Assembly (NCBI GenBank): GCA_027494035.1
Contig: JAOSJQ010000018.1
Span: 34,694 to 98,693 of the forward strand
DNA from: UTCFX2 sp002050125
GTDB lineage: Bacteria > Chloroflexota > Anaerolineae > Anaerolineales > UBA4823
Reading direction: 5' to 3'
DNA: 64,000 nucleotides
The number at the start of each line of letters is the position of its first letter. The stretch's first letter is position 1. The translations under genes and the position numbers were made by a program. This document shows, one piece after another, positions 35,217 to 44,466 of this stretch. The notes below the pieces were generated by a model. That model worked only from the letters and a program-made list of their open reading frames with translations. It made no database searches and was not told the origin of the DNA.

Positions 35217-37648
35217 GTGAATCCCAACTTTCCCAGGTGGGCGTTCACCTTGTGGCTTAGCGCTTCCACGACTTCGGCCAGTTGGGGTAGGGGCTCTCCA
35301 TAGCGCTCCGCAAGTTGCTTGATGCGCCCGGTCAACACCTGCGACACACGGTCAAGTTCGCTCTGGACAGCGTCGTCCAGCGTCGCCAGCCACTTGTCTT
35401 CCACGACCAAGGTCTTCACCTCGTTCTCGCTCAACGCCGGGTACTTGGCGATAACCATGGCGTCCAAAGCCTCTTGAGCCTCTTTGGTGTGCTTCTTGAG
35501 GGCACTTTCTTTGTCCATCAACGCGAGATAGTCGCTCAGGACTTGGTATTCATCAGCGTAATCCGGCTCGTCTTTGATTGCCTTGAGGCGGGTAGTTACA
35601 TCTTTCTTGGTGTAATTCCCTTTTTCGTTCTTGGCTTCAAATAACAACCCTTCTTCGCTGCCATGCTCTTCGTCGAGTTCTTCCATCTGGCGAGTGATGT
35701 CATCCCTGGCCGTTTCCAACGCCTCAATCGTTTGTTGTTCGGCGGCAAAATAACGGGCGACAATCAGTGACGGCGGAATCAAATCCGCCTTATATTTCCG
35801 TTTGCCCACCTCAAAATCGGCCTTTTCTGTGATCTTCTGGCCATTCTGTGCCACAAGCAACCGCAGCTTGTTGGCTCCAAGCCAACCGTCAACAACGACC
35901 AGGTATACATCGTCCTGCATCGTCTCGACCCAGTAGCTCATGAGGTGTTGATATACGTCATGCTTGTCAATCAGCACGGTGTCAGCGAACACCTGGAGAA
36001 GATCTTCCGAGATCTCCTCAATCAGTTCTTTGGGACGGGTGCCTGCGTCAATGGCCTTAAGTCGGGGCGTATTTGTTGCCTGCCAGCGGGCGAAGAGGGT
36101 ACACACCGTGTTGGCATAAGCCACAAACTCGGGGTGCGCGAAGATAACCGGCTTGATCTGCGCGGCGTCAACCTTTAGTTGGCTGTAACCCTCCCGCTCG
36201 ATGGGTTCGAAAAGCTCTTGTTTGAGTGAAGGGAACACTTCCCAAAAACGCGCAAGGTCGTCAATGTCCCGATTGGGAATACCGCCGAGCAAGTGTGCCT
36301 CGATATCATGCAGGTCCTCTGGGTCGGCGCTGTCAATATAGCGCGGGATGTTTAGATTGAAGTCGTTGGCTTCAATTTCGGTTAAGCTTACCATCCGCGA
36401 GTACCTGGGTAGTTCGATCTGTCGGTTGAACACATCCACAATCTTGTGGATGTCCTGGTGACGCAGGCGGTTCTTATTGCCGTCCTTCTTGAAGCCTTTG
36501 CTGGCATCGATCATGAAGATGCCAGCGCGGTTGGCAGCATTTTCCTTGTCGAGGATGATGATGCAGGCCGGAATGCCGGTGCCATAAAATAGGTTGGGAG
36601 GTAAGCCAATGATGCCTTTGATGTACCCTCTACGAACGATGTTGCGGCGGATTTCGGCTTCTGCGTTACCCCGGAACAGCACCCCATGCGGAAGGATGAT
36701 CGCCCCCTTGCCAGTACTTTTCAGTGAGCGCAAGATGTGCAGCAAGAAGGCATAATCGCCGTTCTTTTTGGGCGGAATGCCGTCCACAAAGCGTTGATAG
36801 ATGTCATTCGCTGGATCGAACCCGTTGCTCCATGCTTTGGAGGAAAACGGCGGATTGGCTACGGCAAAGTCAAAGGTCTTGAGACTCCCATCTTTTTCTT
36901 TGAAGTAGGGGCTGGAGAGAGTGTTATCTTTCCAGATTTCAGCCGCAGGGTTGTCATGCAAGTACATGTTCATCTTGGCGAGCGTGACTGTGGCATTATC
37001 CATTTCTTGACCATAGATGGTCACGCCGGTTCGGGCTTCGTCAGCCGCCTTGAGCAGCAATGAGCCAGAGCCACAAGTCGGGTCATAAATGGTCTGATCC
37101 TGGCGCTTAGCGTGCTGAATCCCGATGACCTTAGCCATAATCCTCGAGACTTCAGCTGGAGTGTAGAACTGTCCTTTACTCTTGCCCGATTCGGTGGCGA
37201 AGTTTCGCATCAGGTACTCATAGGCGTCGCCGAGGATGTCATCGCCATCAGCACGGTTGCGACTGAAATCTAGTCCCGGCACTTCAAAGATGGCGATCAG
37301 GTTGGACAGGCGATCAACCATCTCCTTGTCTTTGCCTAATTTGTCCGCATTGTTGAAGTCGGGCATTTCATTTGCGCTCAGAGAAGTGCCACTAACAAGT
37401 CTCGCAATAATCTTGTTGATTTTGTCGCCGATCTCTACGTCGCCCTTGAGTGCAACCATATCGGCGAAACTTCCGCCCTCAGGGACTTCAATCAGTGCGT
37501 CAGGTTGTCCGGCATACTTGTCTGAGACGTATTTGACGAACAGGAGAACCAGCACGTAGTCCTTGTATTGCGAGGCATCCATGCCGCCACGGAGTTCGTC
37601 GCAGCTTTTCCAGAGAGAACTGTAGAGCTCACTTTTCTTGATTGCCAT
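35210..37648 (-). CDS. hsdM: type I restriction enzyme, M subunit (N6-adenine methyltransferase)
   Basis: The 812-residue protein has the SAM-binding motif DPTCGSGSLLL near residue 190 and the catalytic NPPF in ANPPFSSKAW near residue 265. The N-terminal HsdM helical bundle is at 1-150. The C-terminal 300 residues are long, charged and coiled-coil-like, so the protein is longer than most HsdM (about 500-530). It is the first gene of the operon hsdM-hsdS-hsdR-YgjP-like. It protects the element and host by methylating the recognition sequence. Confidence 0.93.
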   Translation of the reverse strand: MAIKKSELYSSLWKSCDELRGGMDASQYKDYVLVLLFVKYVSDKYAGQPDALIEVPEGGSFADMVALKGDVEIGDKINKIIARLVSGTSLSANEMPDFNNADKLGKDKEMVDRLSNLIAIFEVPGLDFSRNRADGDDILGDAYEYLMRNFATESGKSKGQFYTPAEVSRIMAKVIGIQHAKRQDQTIYDPTCGSGSLLLKAADEARTGVTIYGQEMDNATVTLAKMNMYLHDNPAAEIWKDNTLSSPYFKEKDGSLKTFDFAVANPPFSSKAWSNGFDPANDIYQRFVDGIPPKKNGDYAFLLHILRSLKSTGKGAIILPHGVLFRGNAEAEIRRNIVRRGYIKGIIGLPPNLFYGTGIPACIIILDKENAANRAGIFMIDASKGFKKDGNKNRLRHQDIHKIVDVFNRQIELPRYSRMVSLTEIEANDFNLNIPRYIDSADPEDLHDIEAHLLGGIPNRDIDDLARFWEVFPSLKQELFEPIEREGYSQLKVDAAQIKPVIFAHPEFVAYANTVCTLFARWQATNTPRLKAIDAGTRPKELIEEISEDLLQVFADTVLIDKHDVYQHLMSYWVETMQDDVYLVVVDGWLGANKLRLLVAQNGQKITEKADFEVGKRKYKADLIPPSLIVARYFAAEQQTIEALETARDDITRQMEELDEEHGSEEGLLFEAKNEKGNYTKKDVTTRLKAIKDEPDYADEYQVLSDYLALMDKESALKKHTKEAQEALDAMVIAKYPALSENEVKTLVVEDKWLATLDDAVQSELDRVSQVLTGRIKQLAERYGEPLPQLAEVVEALSHKVNAHLGKLGFTW

Positions 37649-37810
37649 AAAAACCCCATCTGTTAAGACTTATACCATTGAAACATATCATACCAGAGGG
37701 AAACTCTGGCAAACGGAGCTTGTGTGATGTATGGACGACGTTGTCGTAATAGAGTATGTTCATCGTCAATTTTACCCGGTTTGATGGAGCTTATCCAGGC
37801 GAATCAACGC

Positions 37811-37844
37811 AAAAAGAGCCCGATCAAAGCTGATCAGGCTCTTT
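37811..37844 (-). terminator. intrinsic terminator after the integrase tail
   Basis: On the minus strand AAAGAGCC (37844-37837) pairs with GGCTCTTT (37820-37813). An inner TGATCA/TGATCG stem and a four-base loop sit between them, and TTTTT follows. It lies directly after the stop of the stranded integrase tail (37864) and would end integrase transcription in the circular form. Confidence 0.7.
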
Positions 37845-37863
37845 AGCGATTTGAAAATCTGAT

Positions 37864-38121
37864 CTACTTCCTCTTCCCCCTCAATATCTGGTACACCCGA
37901 TTCTTCGAGATGCCATACTCCCTGGCCAAGTCAGGCACGCTCATGCCAGCAGCATACTGAGCCCGGATTTCGGCATTGCGATTTGTCTTTTTGGGAGTAC
38001 TCTGAGATTGCGGTGATTGGGGAGTTGGCGAACCTGGATACAGTCGATTCACCAGGGAGAAAACAGCTTCTTCGAAGGTAAAAATAAAGCTGCCATCTGC
38101 TCTAAAGGCATGTGGCAGCCT
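37864..38121 (-). CDS. stranded C-terminal HTH tail of the element's serine integrase
   Basis: The frame, continuous through the right attachment repeat, encodes 85 residues that begin RLPHAFRADGSFIF and end in a resolvase-type helix-turn-helix (AEIRAQYAAGMSVPDLAREY, GISKNRVYQILRGKRK). It is in the same frame, relative to the 15-bp repeat, as the integrase at 4045-5883. Joining the repeats gives one ~692-residue protein. In the integrated state the tail has no start of its own except in tRNA sequence. A terminator follows it. Confidence 0.8.
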   Translation of the reverse strand, partial: RLPHAFRADGSFIFTFEEAVFSLVNRLYPGSPTPQSPQSQSTPKKTNRNAEIRAQYAAGMSVPDLAREYGISKNRVYQILRGKRK

Positions 38122-38135
38122 GTGCCCCATAGGGG
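38121..38135. repeat. right attachment site (attR core, in tRNA-Glu)
   Basis: TGTGCCCCATAGGGG is identical to 4062-4076. It covers the acceptor 3' strand and part of the T-arm of tRNA-Glu, so integration keeps the tRNA intact. Confidence 0.8.
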
Positions 38136-38195
38136 ACTCGAACCCCTGTTTCCGCCTTGAGAGGGCGATGTCCTGGGCCGCTAGACGAATGGGGC
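38123..38195 (-). tRNA. tRNA-Glu (CTC)
   Basis: The 73-base minus-strand gene folds as a cloverleaf with a perfect acceptor stem (GCCCCAT with ATGGGGC), a T-arm with GTTCGAG, and an anticodon loop CTCTCAA giving CTC. The discriminator base is A and no CCA is encoded. Its 3' end is the element's insertion site. Confidence 0.95.
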
Positions 38196-38397
38196 TACAC
38201 AGCACGCGGCATTGTACCAGCCCCCTCCCTTGCCGTCAAGCTAAGATTCTCCGGCCATCTCCGGTCACCAGGCAGGCATCCTCACCCCAGACCGCGCCGC
38301 GCCCCCGCCCCACTGTCTTCCTGGTGCGCCGCGCCCCGCACAGAGTCAGCTTCGCGGTGAGGTTTTTCTGCAGGAGATGTCTCCCACTGGCCAGGCG

Positions 38398-39708
38398 CTA
38401 CTCCGGCGCGGCGGTCAGCGGCGCTGGCATGGCCAACACCTTATCCACGCGGTGCCCGTCCATATCCACGACCTCGAAGCGGTAGCCGAACGCTTCAAAG
38501 AAATCACCGGTGGCGGGGATGCGCTCTAGCTCGCTCATCACGAACCCCCCCAGGGTCTCATAGCGGGCGCTCTCCTCCAGCGTCGTGATACGCAACAGGT
38601 CGGCCAGGCGCTGGATAGAGACCAGGCCGTCGAGCAGCCACGAGCCGTCGTCGCGCTGGACAATCTGCAGCTCAATCGTCTCCTGCGAGATCGCCACATC
38701 GCCGACGACCTCTTCCAGGATGTCGGTCAAGGTGACCAACCCCTGCACCCCGCCGTACTCGTCAATGACGACGGCGATGCGATTGCCCGTCTTCTTGAAC
38801 ATGTCGAAGACGCTCAGCGCCAGCGTTGTCTCTGGCACAAACAGAGGGCGCTGCAAGTCGGCATCCATGTCGAGCGGCTGGTTGCACAGCAGCCGCTCCA
38901 GCACATCAGCCGCGTGTACGATGCCCTGGATGCTGTCCAGATCGCCGCTGGCCACCGGGAAATGGGAATGGGGACTGGCGATCAGCTTGCTGCGAATCTC
39001 TTCCGGCGAATCGCCGGTATCGAACCAGTCAATCTCCGTGCGGGGGGTCATCAGAGCACCGACGCGCAGATCAGCCAGGCGAAAGACCCGCGCGACCATA
39101 TCGCGCTCGGCCTCTACATATGCGCCGAGATCGGTGCCCTGATCAATCATCACGTTGATCTCTTCTTCCGTCACCGGCGACTCAACGGAAGCCGCGACGC
39201 CGAAAAGACGCAGCGCCAGGTTGGTGGAGGCGCTGAGCGTGAAGACCAGGGGGGCGGTGAGCCTGGAGAGCAAGCTCATCGGCCCGGCGACCGCAGCGGC
39301 AATGTCCTCCGGGCGACTGAGGGCCACGCTCTTGGGCACCAGTTCGCCGATGACCAGCGACAGGTAAGTGATGATCAGCACGACAATCGCCAGGCTGAGG
39401 GCGTCCGCATAGCGCGCCAGGAAAGCAATCTCCCTGAGCACACCTGCCAGGTGTTTGGCCAGCGTCGCCCCGCCGAACGCGCCCGCCAGGATGCCGATCA
39501 GCGTGATGCCAATCTGGACCGTCGCCAGGAAATTGCGCGGCTCATTAGCCAGATCGAGCGCTGCGCGTGCTTTGGCGTCGCCGGTGTTGGCTCGCTGCTG
39601 CAAGCGAGCTTTGCGCGCCGAGATCACGGCAGCCTCGGACATGGCGAACAGGCCGTTGGCAAGGATGAGGACGAAGAGGATCACAACCTCAAAGGCCAGC
39701 GAAGACAT
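38398..39708 (-). CDS. CNNM/CorC-type transporter-like protein with CBS domains
   Basis: The 436-residue membrane protein has an N-terminal DUF21/CNNM transmembrane domain (about residues 1-190), two CBS domains (about 210-340) and a C-terminal CorC/HlyC domain. CNNM proteins are linked to magnesium or cobalt efflux, and CBS domains bind adenine nucleotides. I start it at ATG 39708 (MSSLAFEVVILFV), because the 39 residues upstream look non-coding. It is the first chromosomal protein gene beyond the tRNA. Confidence 0.88.
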   Translation of the reverse strand: MSSLAFEVVILFVLILANGLFAMSEAAVISARKARLQQRANTGDAKARAALDLANEPRNFLATVQIGITLIGILAGAFGGATLAKHLAGVLREIAFLARYADALSLAIVVLIITYLSLVIGELVPKSVALSRPEDIAAAVAGPMSLLSRLTAPLVFTLSASTNLALRLFGVAASVESPVTEEEINVMIDQGTDLGAYVEAERDMVARVFRLADLRVGALMTPRTEIDWFDTGDSPEEIRSKLIASPHSHFPVASGDLDSIQGIVHAADVLERLLCNQPLDMDADLQRPLFVPETTLALSVFDMFKKTGNRIAVVIDEYGGVQGLVTLTDILEEVVGDVAISQETIELQIVQRDDGSWLLDGLVSIQRLADLLRITTLEESARYETLGGFVMSELERIPATGDFFEAFGYRFEVVDMDGHRVDKVLAMPAPLTAAPE

Positions 39709-39912
39709 CAGATTGGTGGTTTTCTCAGTCTCACATACAAGGCGGACTCTAGCGCCCTTTTCCTTCGCTGCCCAATAATCGGCCCGGCGGGAGACGGGCT
39801 GCGCCTGCTCCGGGTCTGCGAACAATCTGCTGCGAGGGGAAGTTCAGGAATGCGCGCTGAAGGCCCCTCCCCCTGGCCCCCTCCTGACAGGGGTAGGTTT
39901 TTCATTCTTTGA

Positions 39913-40445
39913 GCGAGGAACCGTCCGATGCGCTTTCGCTCAAACCGTTAAAAACTTATCCCTGAGAGCTGGCCACGTGCAGCGAGCCAAGTCCCCCTCT
40001 CTAGCTCGGCTGGAGAGGGGGAGTCGGGGCGCGCCAGCGCCGAGATGGGGGTGAGGTAAAGCCAGGAGCTACCCTAAGCCGCGCTGGCGGGGAAAGGGGC
40101 CGGAAGATAGGGGCTGAAAGTGCATAACGCCCTAATGAGATTTGACATTCAAGACGGGTAATACGCGCAAATATTATGTAGGGGCGGGTTTACAAACCCG
40201 CCCCTACAAGCGGCTGCCGATCATGATCGTCAGATCTCATGAGGGGGACGATCTGGCGAGCAACTCTCCCCTTCCCCTGGTTTTGCTGGAGGAAGAGGCC
40301 GGGGAATAGGGGCGTTCGCCAGAACGCCCAACAGCTTGTTCGCGCACCCCCTGCTCCCCGGCAATTGACCGCCCTCCCCCCTGCGGTTAGAATGAGACCG
40401 CACAGATCGGATGGGCCGGTCTGCCGAATCGCGAGCAGCGTACCC
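39913..40445. other. gene-free stretch with interspersed repeats
   Basis: It holds a perfect palindrome at 40179-40208 (GTAGGGGCGGGTTT and AAACCCGCCCCTAC around two bases). At 40000-40060 there is a copy of the repeat family that is tandem at 63,350-63,790. No gene is seen. Confidence 0.6.
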
Positions 40446-41240
40446 ATGCAACGGCGCAACTGGAACAAAGTCTTCGTGACGGGGGGCACGGGCTTCATCG
40501 GCCTGTACACCGTGTCGGCCCTGGTCGAGGCGGGCGCGGAAGTGACCGTGCTGGTGCGCCCTGACCACGAGGAAAAGCTTGGCGCGCTGCGCCGCCATGT
40601 GCACATGGTGCCCGGCGACGTGTGGAACAGCGCCAGCCTCAAGGGGCGCTCGCGCGGGCATGGCGTAGTCGTGCACCTGGTGGGCAGCATTCGCGCCCAG
40701 CCGCAGCGCGGCCTGACCTTCCACCAGCTCAACCTGGTCTCGGCACGCAATGCGATCAGCATGGCCGTCAGCGACGGCGTGCCCTATTTCGTGCTGCTCA
40801 GTGCGGCGGTCAGGCCGCTCGGCGTGTCAGCCGAGTACCTGCGCAGCAAGCGCGAAGCCGAGGACTATCTGCGCAGCAGCGGCCTGCGCTGGACGATTGT
40901 GCGCGCGCCACTGGCCTTCGACCGCTGGGGGCGCGGTGGACGCTTCTTCAGCGTACTGTCGTGGGTTGGGGGGCTGCCGCTGCTGCGCCTGCTCAGCGGG
41001 CGGCGCGCGCCGCTGCCCGTTGATGTCGTCGCGCGGGCCATTGCCCAGGCCGCGCTCCTGCCCGACGTGCCGCGCGACCAGCGTCTCTACGCGAACGATC
41101 TGCGCCGGTTAGGGAAGGTGCGCCGCAGCCGGGCGGATCGCCGCACGCGCGCAGCGCGCCACTCGGAGACTGAGGACGCGCCGCTCGACGGCGAAGTGCC
41201 GTTCGGCTGGCTGCCTGGCGGCCCGCGCCGCGACGAGTGA
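40446..41240 (+). CDS. NAD(P)-dependent epimerase/atypical SDR protein
   Basis: The 264-residue protein starts with KVFVTGGTGFIGLYTVSAL, the nucleotide-binding motif of extended/atypical short-chain dehydrogenases (NDUFA9-like). It continues with VHLVGS, a YLRSKREAEDYLR segment with the Y-x3-K-like pattern, and TIVRAP. It ends in a basic and acidic tail. The partner and substrate are unknown. I start at ATG 40446, since the longer frame to 40239 includes repeat-like sequence. Confidence 0.75.
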   Translation: MQRRNWNKVFVTGGTGFIGLYTVSALVEAGAEVTVLVRPDHEEKLGALRRHVHMVPGDVWNSASLKGRSRGHGVVVHLVGSIRAQPQRGLTFHQLNLVSARNAISMAVSDGVPYFVLLSAAVRPLGVSAEYLRSKREAEDYLRSSGLRWTIVRAPLAFDRWGRGGRFFSVLSWVGGLPLLRLLSGRRAPLPVDVVARAIAQAALLPDVPRDQRLYANDLRRLGKVRRSRADRRTRAARHSETEDAPLDGEVPFGWLPGGPRRDE

Positions 41241-41362
41241 GGGGGTCTCTCCGTGAAAACTTCCGAAGTTTCCGAAAACTTCGGAAGTCTATTGCGGGGC
41301 CGGGCGCAGCAGAGCAACGCCTCTACGGGACAGTGATAGCTTTGTCCTGGGGGGCGATCCGC

Positions 41363-41947
41363 TCATTCAGCCAGCGGCAGGCCGGACACCTCGCGCAGGA
41401 AATAGCGGTGAAAGCGCGAATCCCCGGACAGTTCCGGGTGGAAGGCCGTCGCCAGCCAGTGCCCCTGGCGCACAGCGACGATGCCTTGTTCGTCCAGCCG
41501 CGCCAGCACTTCAACGCCCTCACCGACCGCCGTCACCAGCGGCGCGCGAATGAACAGCGCCGGGAATGGCGGAAGGCCGAGCGCCGGCACGTCCAGGTCT
41601 GTCTCGAAGCTGTCCACCTGTCGCCCAAAGGCGTTGCGGTTGACAGTGATATTCATCAGGCCGAGCAGCGGCTGGTCGCGCCCGATGATGTCGCGGGCCA
41701 GCATGATCATGCCCGCGCACGTGCCCCAGACGGGCCTGTGCCGGGCGAACTGGCGCAGCGGCTCCAGCAGCCCATAGCTCACCGCCAGCTTGCCGATGGT
41801 TGTGCTCTCGCCGCCGGGGATGATCAGCGCATCCAGCCCGTCCAACTGCCCCGGCAGGCGCACTTCGACCGGCTGCGCGCCCAGGCTGCGCAGCATCTCT
41901 TTGTGCTCCAGGAAGTCCCCTTGTAGCGCCAACACGCCGACGTTCAT
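41363..41947 (-). CDS. pdxT: PdxT, glutaminase subunit of pyridoxal 5'-phosphate synthase
   Basis: The 194-residue glutaminase supplies ammonia to PdxS for vitamin B6 synthesis. The nucleophile C77 is in GTCAGM and the catalytic pair H170/E172 in FHPEL; PGGESTT is near residue 44. The start at 41947 (MNVGVLALQGDF) is the natural one. The frame also runs upstream without a stop into a truncated glycosyltransferase. No pdxS is seen in the window. Confidence 0.92.
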   Translation of the reverse strand: MNVGVLALQGDFLEHKEMLRSLGAQPVEVRLPGQLDGLDALIIPGGESTTIGKLAVSYGLLEPLRQFARHRPVWGTCAGMIMLARDIIGRDQPLLGLMNITVNRNAFGRQVDSFETDLDVPALGLPPFPALFIRAPLVTAVGEGVEVLARLDEQGIVAVRQGHWLATAFHPELSGDSRFHRYFLREVSGLPLAE

Positions 41948-42709
41948 AGTCGCTCCCCAGCAGGCTCCGCCGGGCCTGCGCCACTCACAGCGCGCGCTCT
42001 CTATGCTCGAATGTAGCACCCGCTCTGCCGCGCAACAAGCCCGTTGGACAAAAAGGGCGTAATGGCCGTCTCCTTCACCGGCACCTGGATCGGGATAAAC
42101 GAAATTAGGCTTAACAGCGATCTTCCTTGCTGGAAGACCTCCTTCAATCAGCTTCTGACGACCAAAGTCGGTAAGTGCGATATAGAGATCGACCTGCTCC
42201 TGCCAGGTCCGTCGCAGGCGATGAAAGGTAAGGACTGTCGCCACCATCGCCGTCTGCAGGCGCGAGCTACGGTAGCAGGCATGGACCACCCCTGGCCACG
42301 GCGGCGTCTTTCCGAGACAATCCTCACAGACGTGCCCGTCGCGCAGCAGCAGCGCGTTAGGGCACACCAGACGGTAGTTGTGAACAGTCTGGACAACTGG
42401 AACGCCGAGTGACTTGCACGCATGATAAACAGATGGGGAGATCATGAAGTGGGTATTGTGCACATGGACAACGTCAGGAGATGACTGCCGGACGAGGCTC
42501 TGAACGTCCCTGACCGTGTCCCTGGCCCATACTGCGCGCAGCGGTAGCAAGAGCTGGCCCCGGAGAGCGAGCAGTTGGACTTCGTCATTCGATCGGGAAT
42601 AGGTGATCACCTCATGCCCGGCGTGCCGGAGCATAGCGATCTCCTGCTCGACAACCGAGTCTTCACCTCCGGGCAATTGATAGCGATTGTGAACGACAAG
42701 GATTCTCAT
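41948..42709 (-). pseudogene. truncated GT4-type glycosyltransferase, in frame with pdxT
   Basis: About 220 residues match the N-terminal domain of a GT4 glycosyltransferase (MRILVVHNRYQLPGGEDSVV, then VVHVHNTHFMISPSVY and KIAVKPNFVYPDPG). The sequence breaks off near 42,045 at ALFVQR, where the C-terminal sugar-nucleotide-binding domain should begin. The rest (to 41948) is unrelated and continues in frame into pdxT. It is probably a deletion remnant of the polysaccharide cluster. Confidence 0.75.
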
Positions 42710-42787
42710 ACAGCCTTGTCCTATCCAAAGGTGACCGTGAACAGGAACTGCTCCAACGATGATCGGCAAAAACGATGCTTTACGTGG

Positions 42788-43717
42788 CTAACCAAGCTGC
42801 CACCTGACACTCTTTGCCAACCAACGGGCCGTATCGAGCCAGCGATTGCCCGAGGGTGAGTTCAGAATCGCTTCACGAACCGAGATTGCATCTGCCGCCT
42901 CATGCCGGATGATGGTTGGGGGATGTCTGAGCGGAAAGTTCACCGGGCGAGTGGGCATGGCATGTGTCAGGCGTCGTCTTCGCGTATGCGTGGCATCTGC
43001 TCCAACACCTATGTTGGAGACTAGATTTCTATCGGGCGTGATTGACAGCCCATGATGCGCCAGACAGGCGAACACCCACTGTGAAGCCCACGAGTGGCCT
43101 TTGCCCGCAGCGATCCTTGCCCAACGAGATCGCCAGAAGTTGCGCTCGTTGCGGCTGCGGAACTGACTGAGGAACTCCTGCCTATTGGGGCTGTCTTTCC
43201 ACAGCCTCATGTCAACATCGTAGCGTTGCCACGCTCGCTTCCACGTCGCCCATCCCCAGATATGCGGATAGCGCGAGAAGTAGTAGCTTGCATCAACCGA
43301 CACCCGTCCTCCCAGGAAATTGTCGCCGCTGATGTGCATGATTCGAGGCTCTTCACGATAGTAGCCAAGCAACTCCTCACAAAAGCGGAAAAAAGTGACA
43401 TCCGGTAGGCAATCATCTTCCAGAATGATAGCCTCTTCCACCTGGCTGAAAGCCCAGTCGAGGCCACTCGATACCCGGCGCTTGAGACCCAGGTTGGTGT
43501 CGGCGTATTCGGTCAGCACTTCACAATCCCAATTGACCGACTCGATAGTGGCTCGTGCGGCCTGGCATTGGGCCGTTTCACCCACGTTGCGGGGGCCATC
43601 GGCGATTACCAGTAGTTTCCTGGGACGCGCTTGCGCAATGACATCGAACACGCGCCGAGTCGTTTCGGGGCGTTTGTAGATGATGAACACAATAGGTGTA
43701 GCTAGCTGCGATTTCAT
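42788..43717 (-). CDS. GT2-type glycosyltransferase-like protein
   Basis: The protein has TPIVFIIYKRPETTRRVFDV near its N-terminus and AIILEDDCLPDVTFFRFCEE (D-x-D-like acidic motif) at about residues 92-111, the pattern of GT-A fold transferases. It would add a sugar to surface polysaccharide. I start at ATG 43717 (MKSQLATPIVF), a few codons inside the 43735 start. It is coupled to the methyltransferase gene upstream. Confidence 0.75.
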   Translation of the reverse strand: MKSQLATPIVFIIYKRPETTRRVFDVIAQARPRKLLVIADGPRNVGETAQCQAARATIESVNWDCEVLTEYADTNLGLKRRVSSGLDWAFSQVEEAIILEDDCLPDVTFFRFCEELLGYYREEPRIMHISGDNFLGGRVSVDASYYFSRYPHIWGWATWKRAWQRYDVDMRLWKDSPNRQEFLSQFRSRNERNFWRSRWARIAAGKGHSWASQWVFACLAHHGLSITPDRNLVSNIGVGADATHTRRRRLTHAMPTRPVNFPLRHPPTIIRHEAADAISVREAILNSPSGNRWLDTARWLAKSVRWQLG

Positions 43718-43731
43718 GTTGCTGGCTCGCG

Positions 43732-44466
43732 TCAATCAGGGTGATTCACGGTGTCAACTATTCCGGACTGCTGCCTGATAATCAGAGTCGTGACTGTGAA
43801 AGAACCTGTTGGTTCGTAGGGGCCTGGCCCGCGGAAGTGCTGCATTTCCCACCCTGTTGGATCGAACCATGCAAGCCCCTGCTCGTACCAGTCCGAGTTG
43901 TCCAAGATGATCAAACCTCCCTGACGCACTTTGGAGGCGGCATTCCGCAAACATCTCAGGCGATCCCTTCCGTCTACTACGATAATGTCAAACCACTCAT
44001 CGGGATAAGTGTTGATCTGCGCCGAGTACTCTCGAAACACATCTGGAACAAGCGTGGCACAAGAAGCTTCGACATCGGACGAAGAAACGCTGCCAGATTC
44101 TTCGGATGGCACATACCGCAAGTCTACGTTCCTGAAATGCCTTTCTTGTAAGGCGGCAGCAACTCTGCTGAGCCAGGAGTGATCGTGTTCGATAGAGACA
44201 ACGTGATGTACACGTCCGGCCCAATAGAGCGTGGAGCCACCGCTGCCCCATTCAAACACCCGCATGGATGTGTCAACGTACGAGGTAAGCCAATCAATCG
44301 CAAAGAAATTGAACCAGGGGATGCCATCTTCGAATGCATTGCTGCGCCTGATGACACCGCCCAACCATCGCTTGGTGTAGGAGATACTACCTTTTTGAAA
44401 AAGCAAAAAAGGTATCCAGTTGCGAAGCCGCAGCCAGAGTTTATGAGGTTTGTCCAACGCGATCAT
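43732..44466 (-). CDS. class I SAM-dependent methyltransferase
   Basis: The 244-residue protein has the SAM-binding VFEWGSGGSTLYWAG motif, then SIEHDHSWL and IIVVDGRDRLRCL. I start at ATG 44466 (MIALDKPHKLWL); the four-base overlap with the flippase gene stop supports it. It probably methylates a sugar or lipid-linked intermediate in the polysaccharide cluster. The exact family is not named. Confidence 0.75.
   Translation of the reverse strand: MIALDKPHKLWLRLRNWIPFLLFQKGSISYTKRWLGGVIRRSNAFEDGIPWFNFFAIDWLTSYVDTSMRVFEWGSGGSTLYWAGRVHHVVSIEHDHSWLSRVAAALQERHFRNVDLRYVPSEESGSVSSSDVEASCATLVPDVFREYSAQINTYPDEWFDIIVVDGRDRLRCLRNAASKVRQGGLIILDNSDWYEQGLAWFDPTGWEMQHFRGPGPYEPTGSFTVTTLIIRQQSGIVDTVNHPD

Larger units (their letters stand above)
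4062..38135. mobile_element. ~34 kb integrative element in tRNA-Glu, serine-integrase type
   Basis: The element is bounded by a 15-bp direct repeat. The right copy is the 3' end of an intact tRNA-Glu and the left copy is in the integrase gene. It carries a large serine recombinase, a coupling-protein-like ATPase, two replication-relaxation proteins, an ExeA-like ATPase, a primase, CBASS, type I restriction-modification and a Tat export set. Its base composition is lower in GC than the chromosome beyond the tRNA. I see no relaxase or type IV secretion pilus or channel set, so it may be mobilisable or use an unfamiliar transfer route rather than being a classical conjugative element. The continuous integrase frame across the joined ends supports these boundaries. 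Confidence 0.8.

Noticed and set aside
38914..39912. 332-residue plus-strand frame opposite the CNNM protein
   Set aside because: It is antisense of conserved CBS and membrane domains and has no domain of its own.
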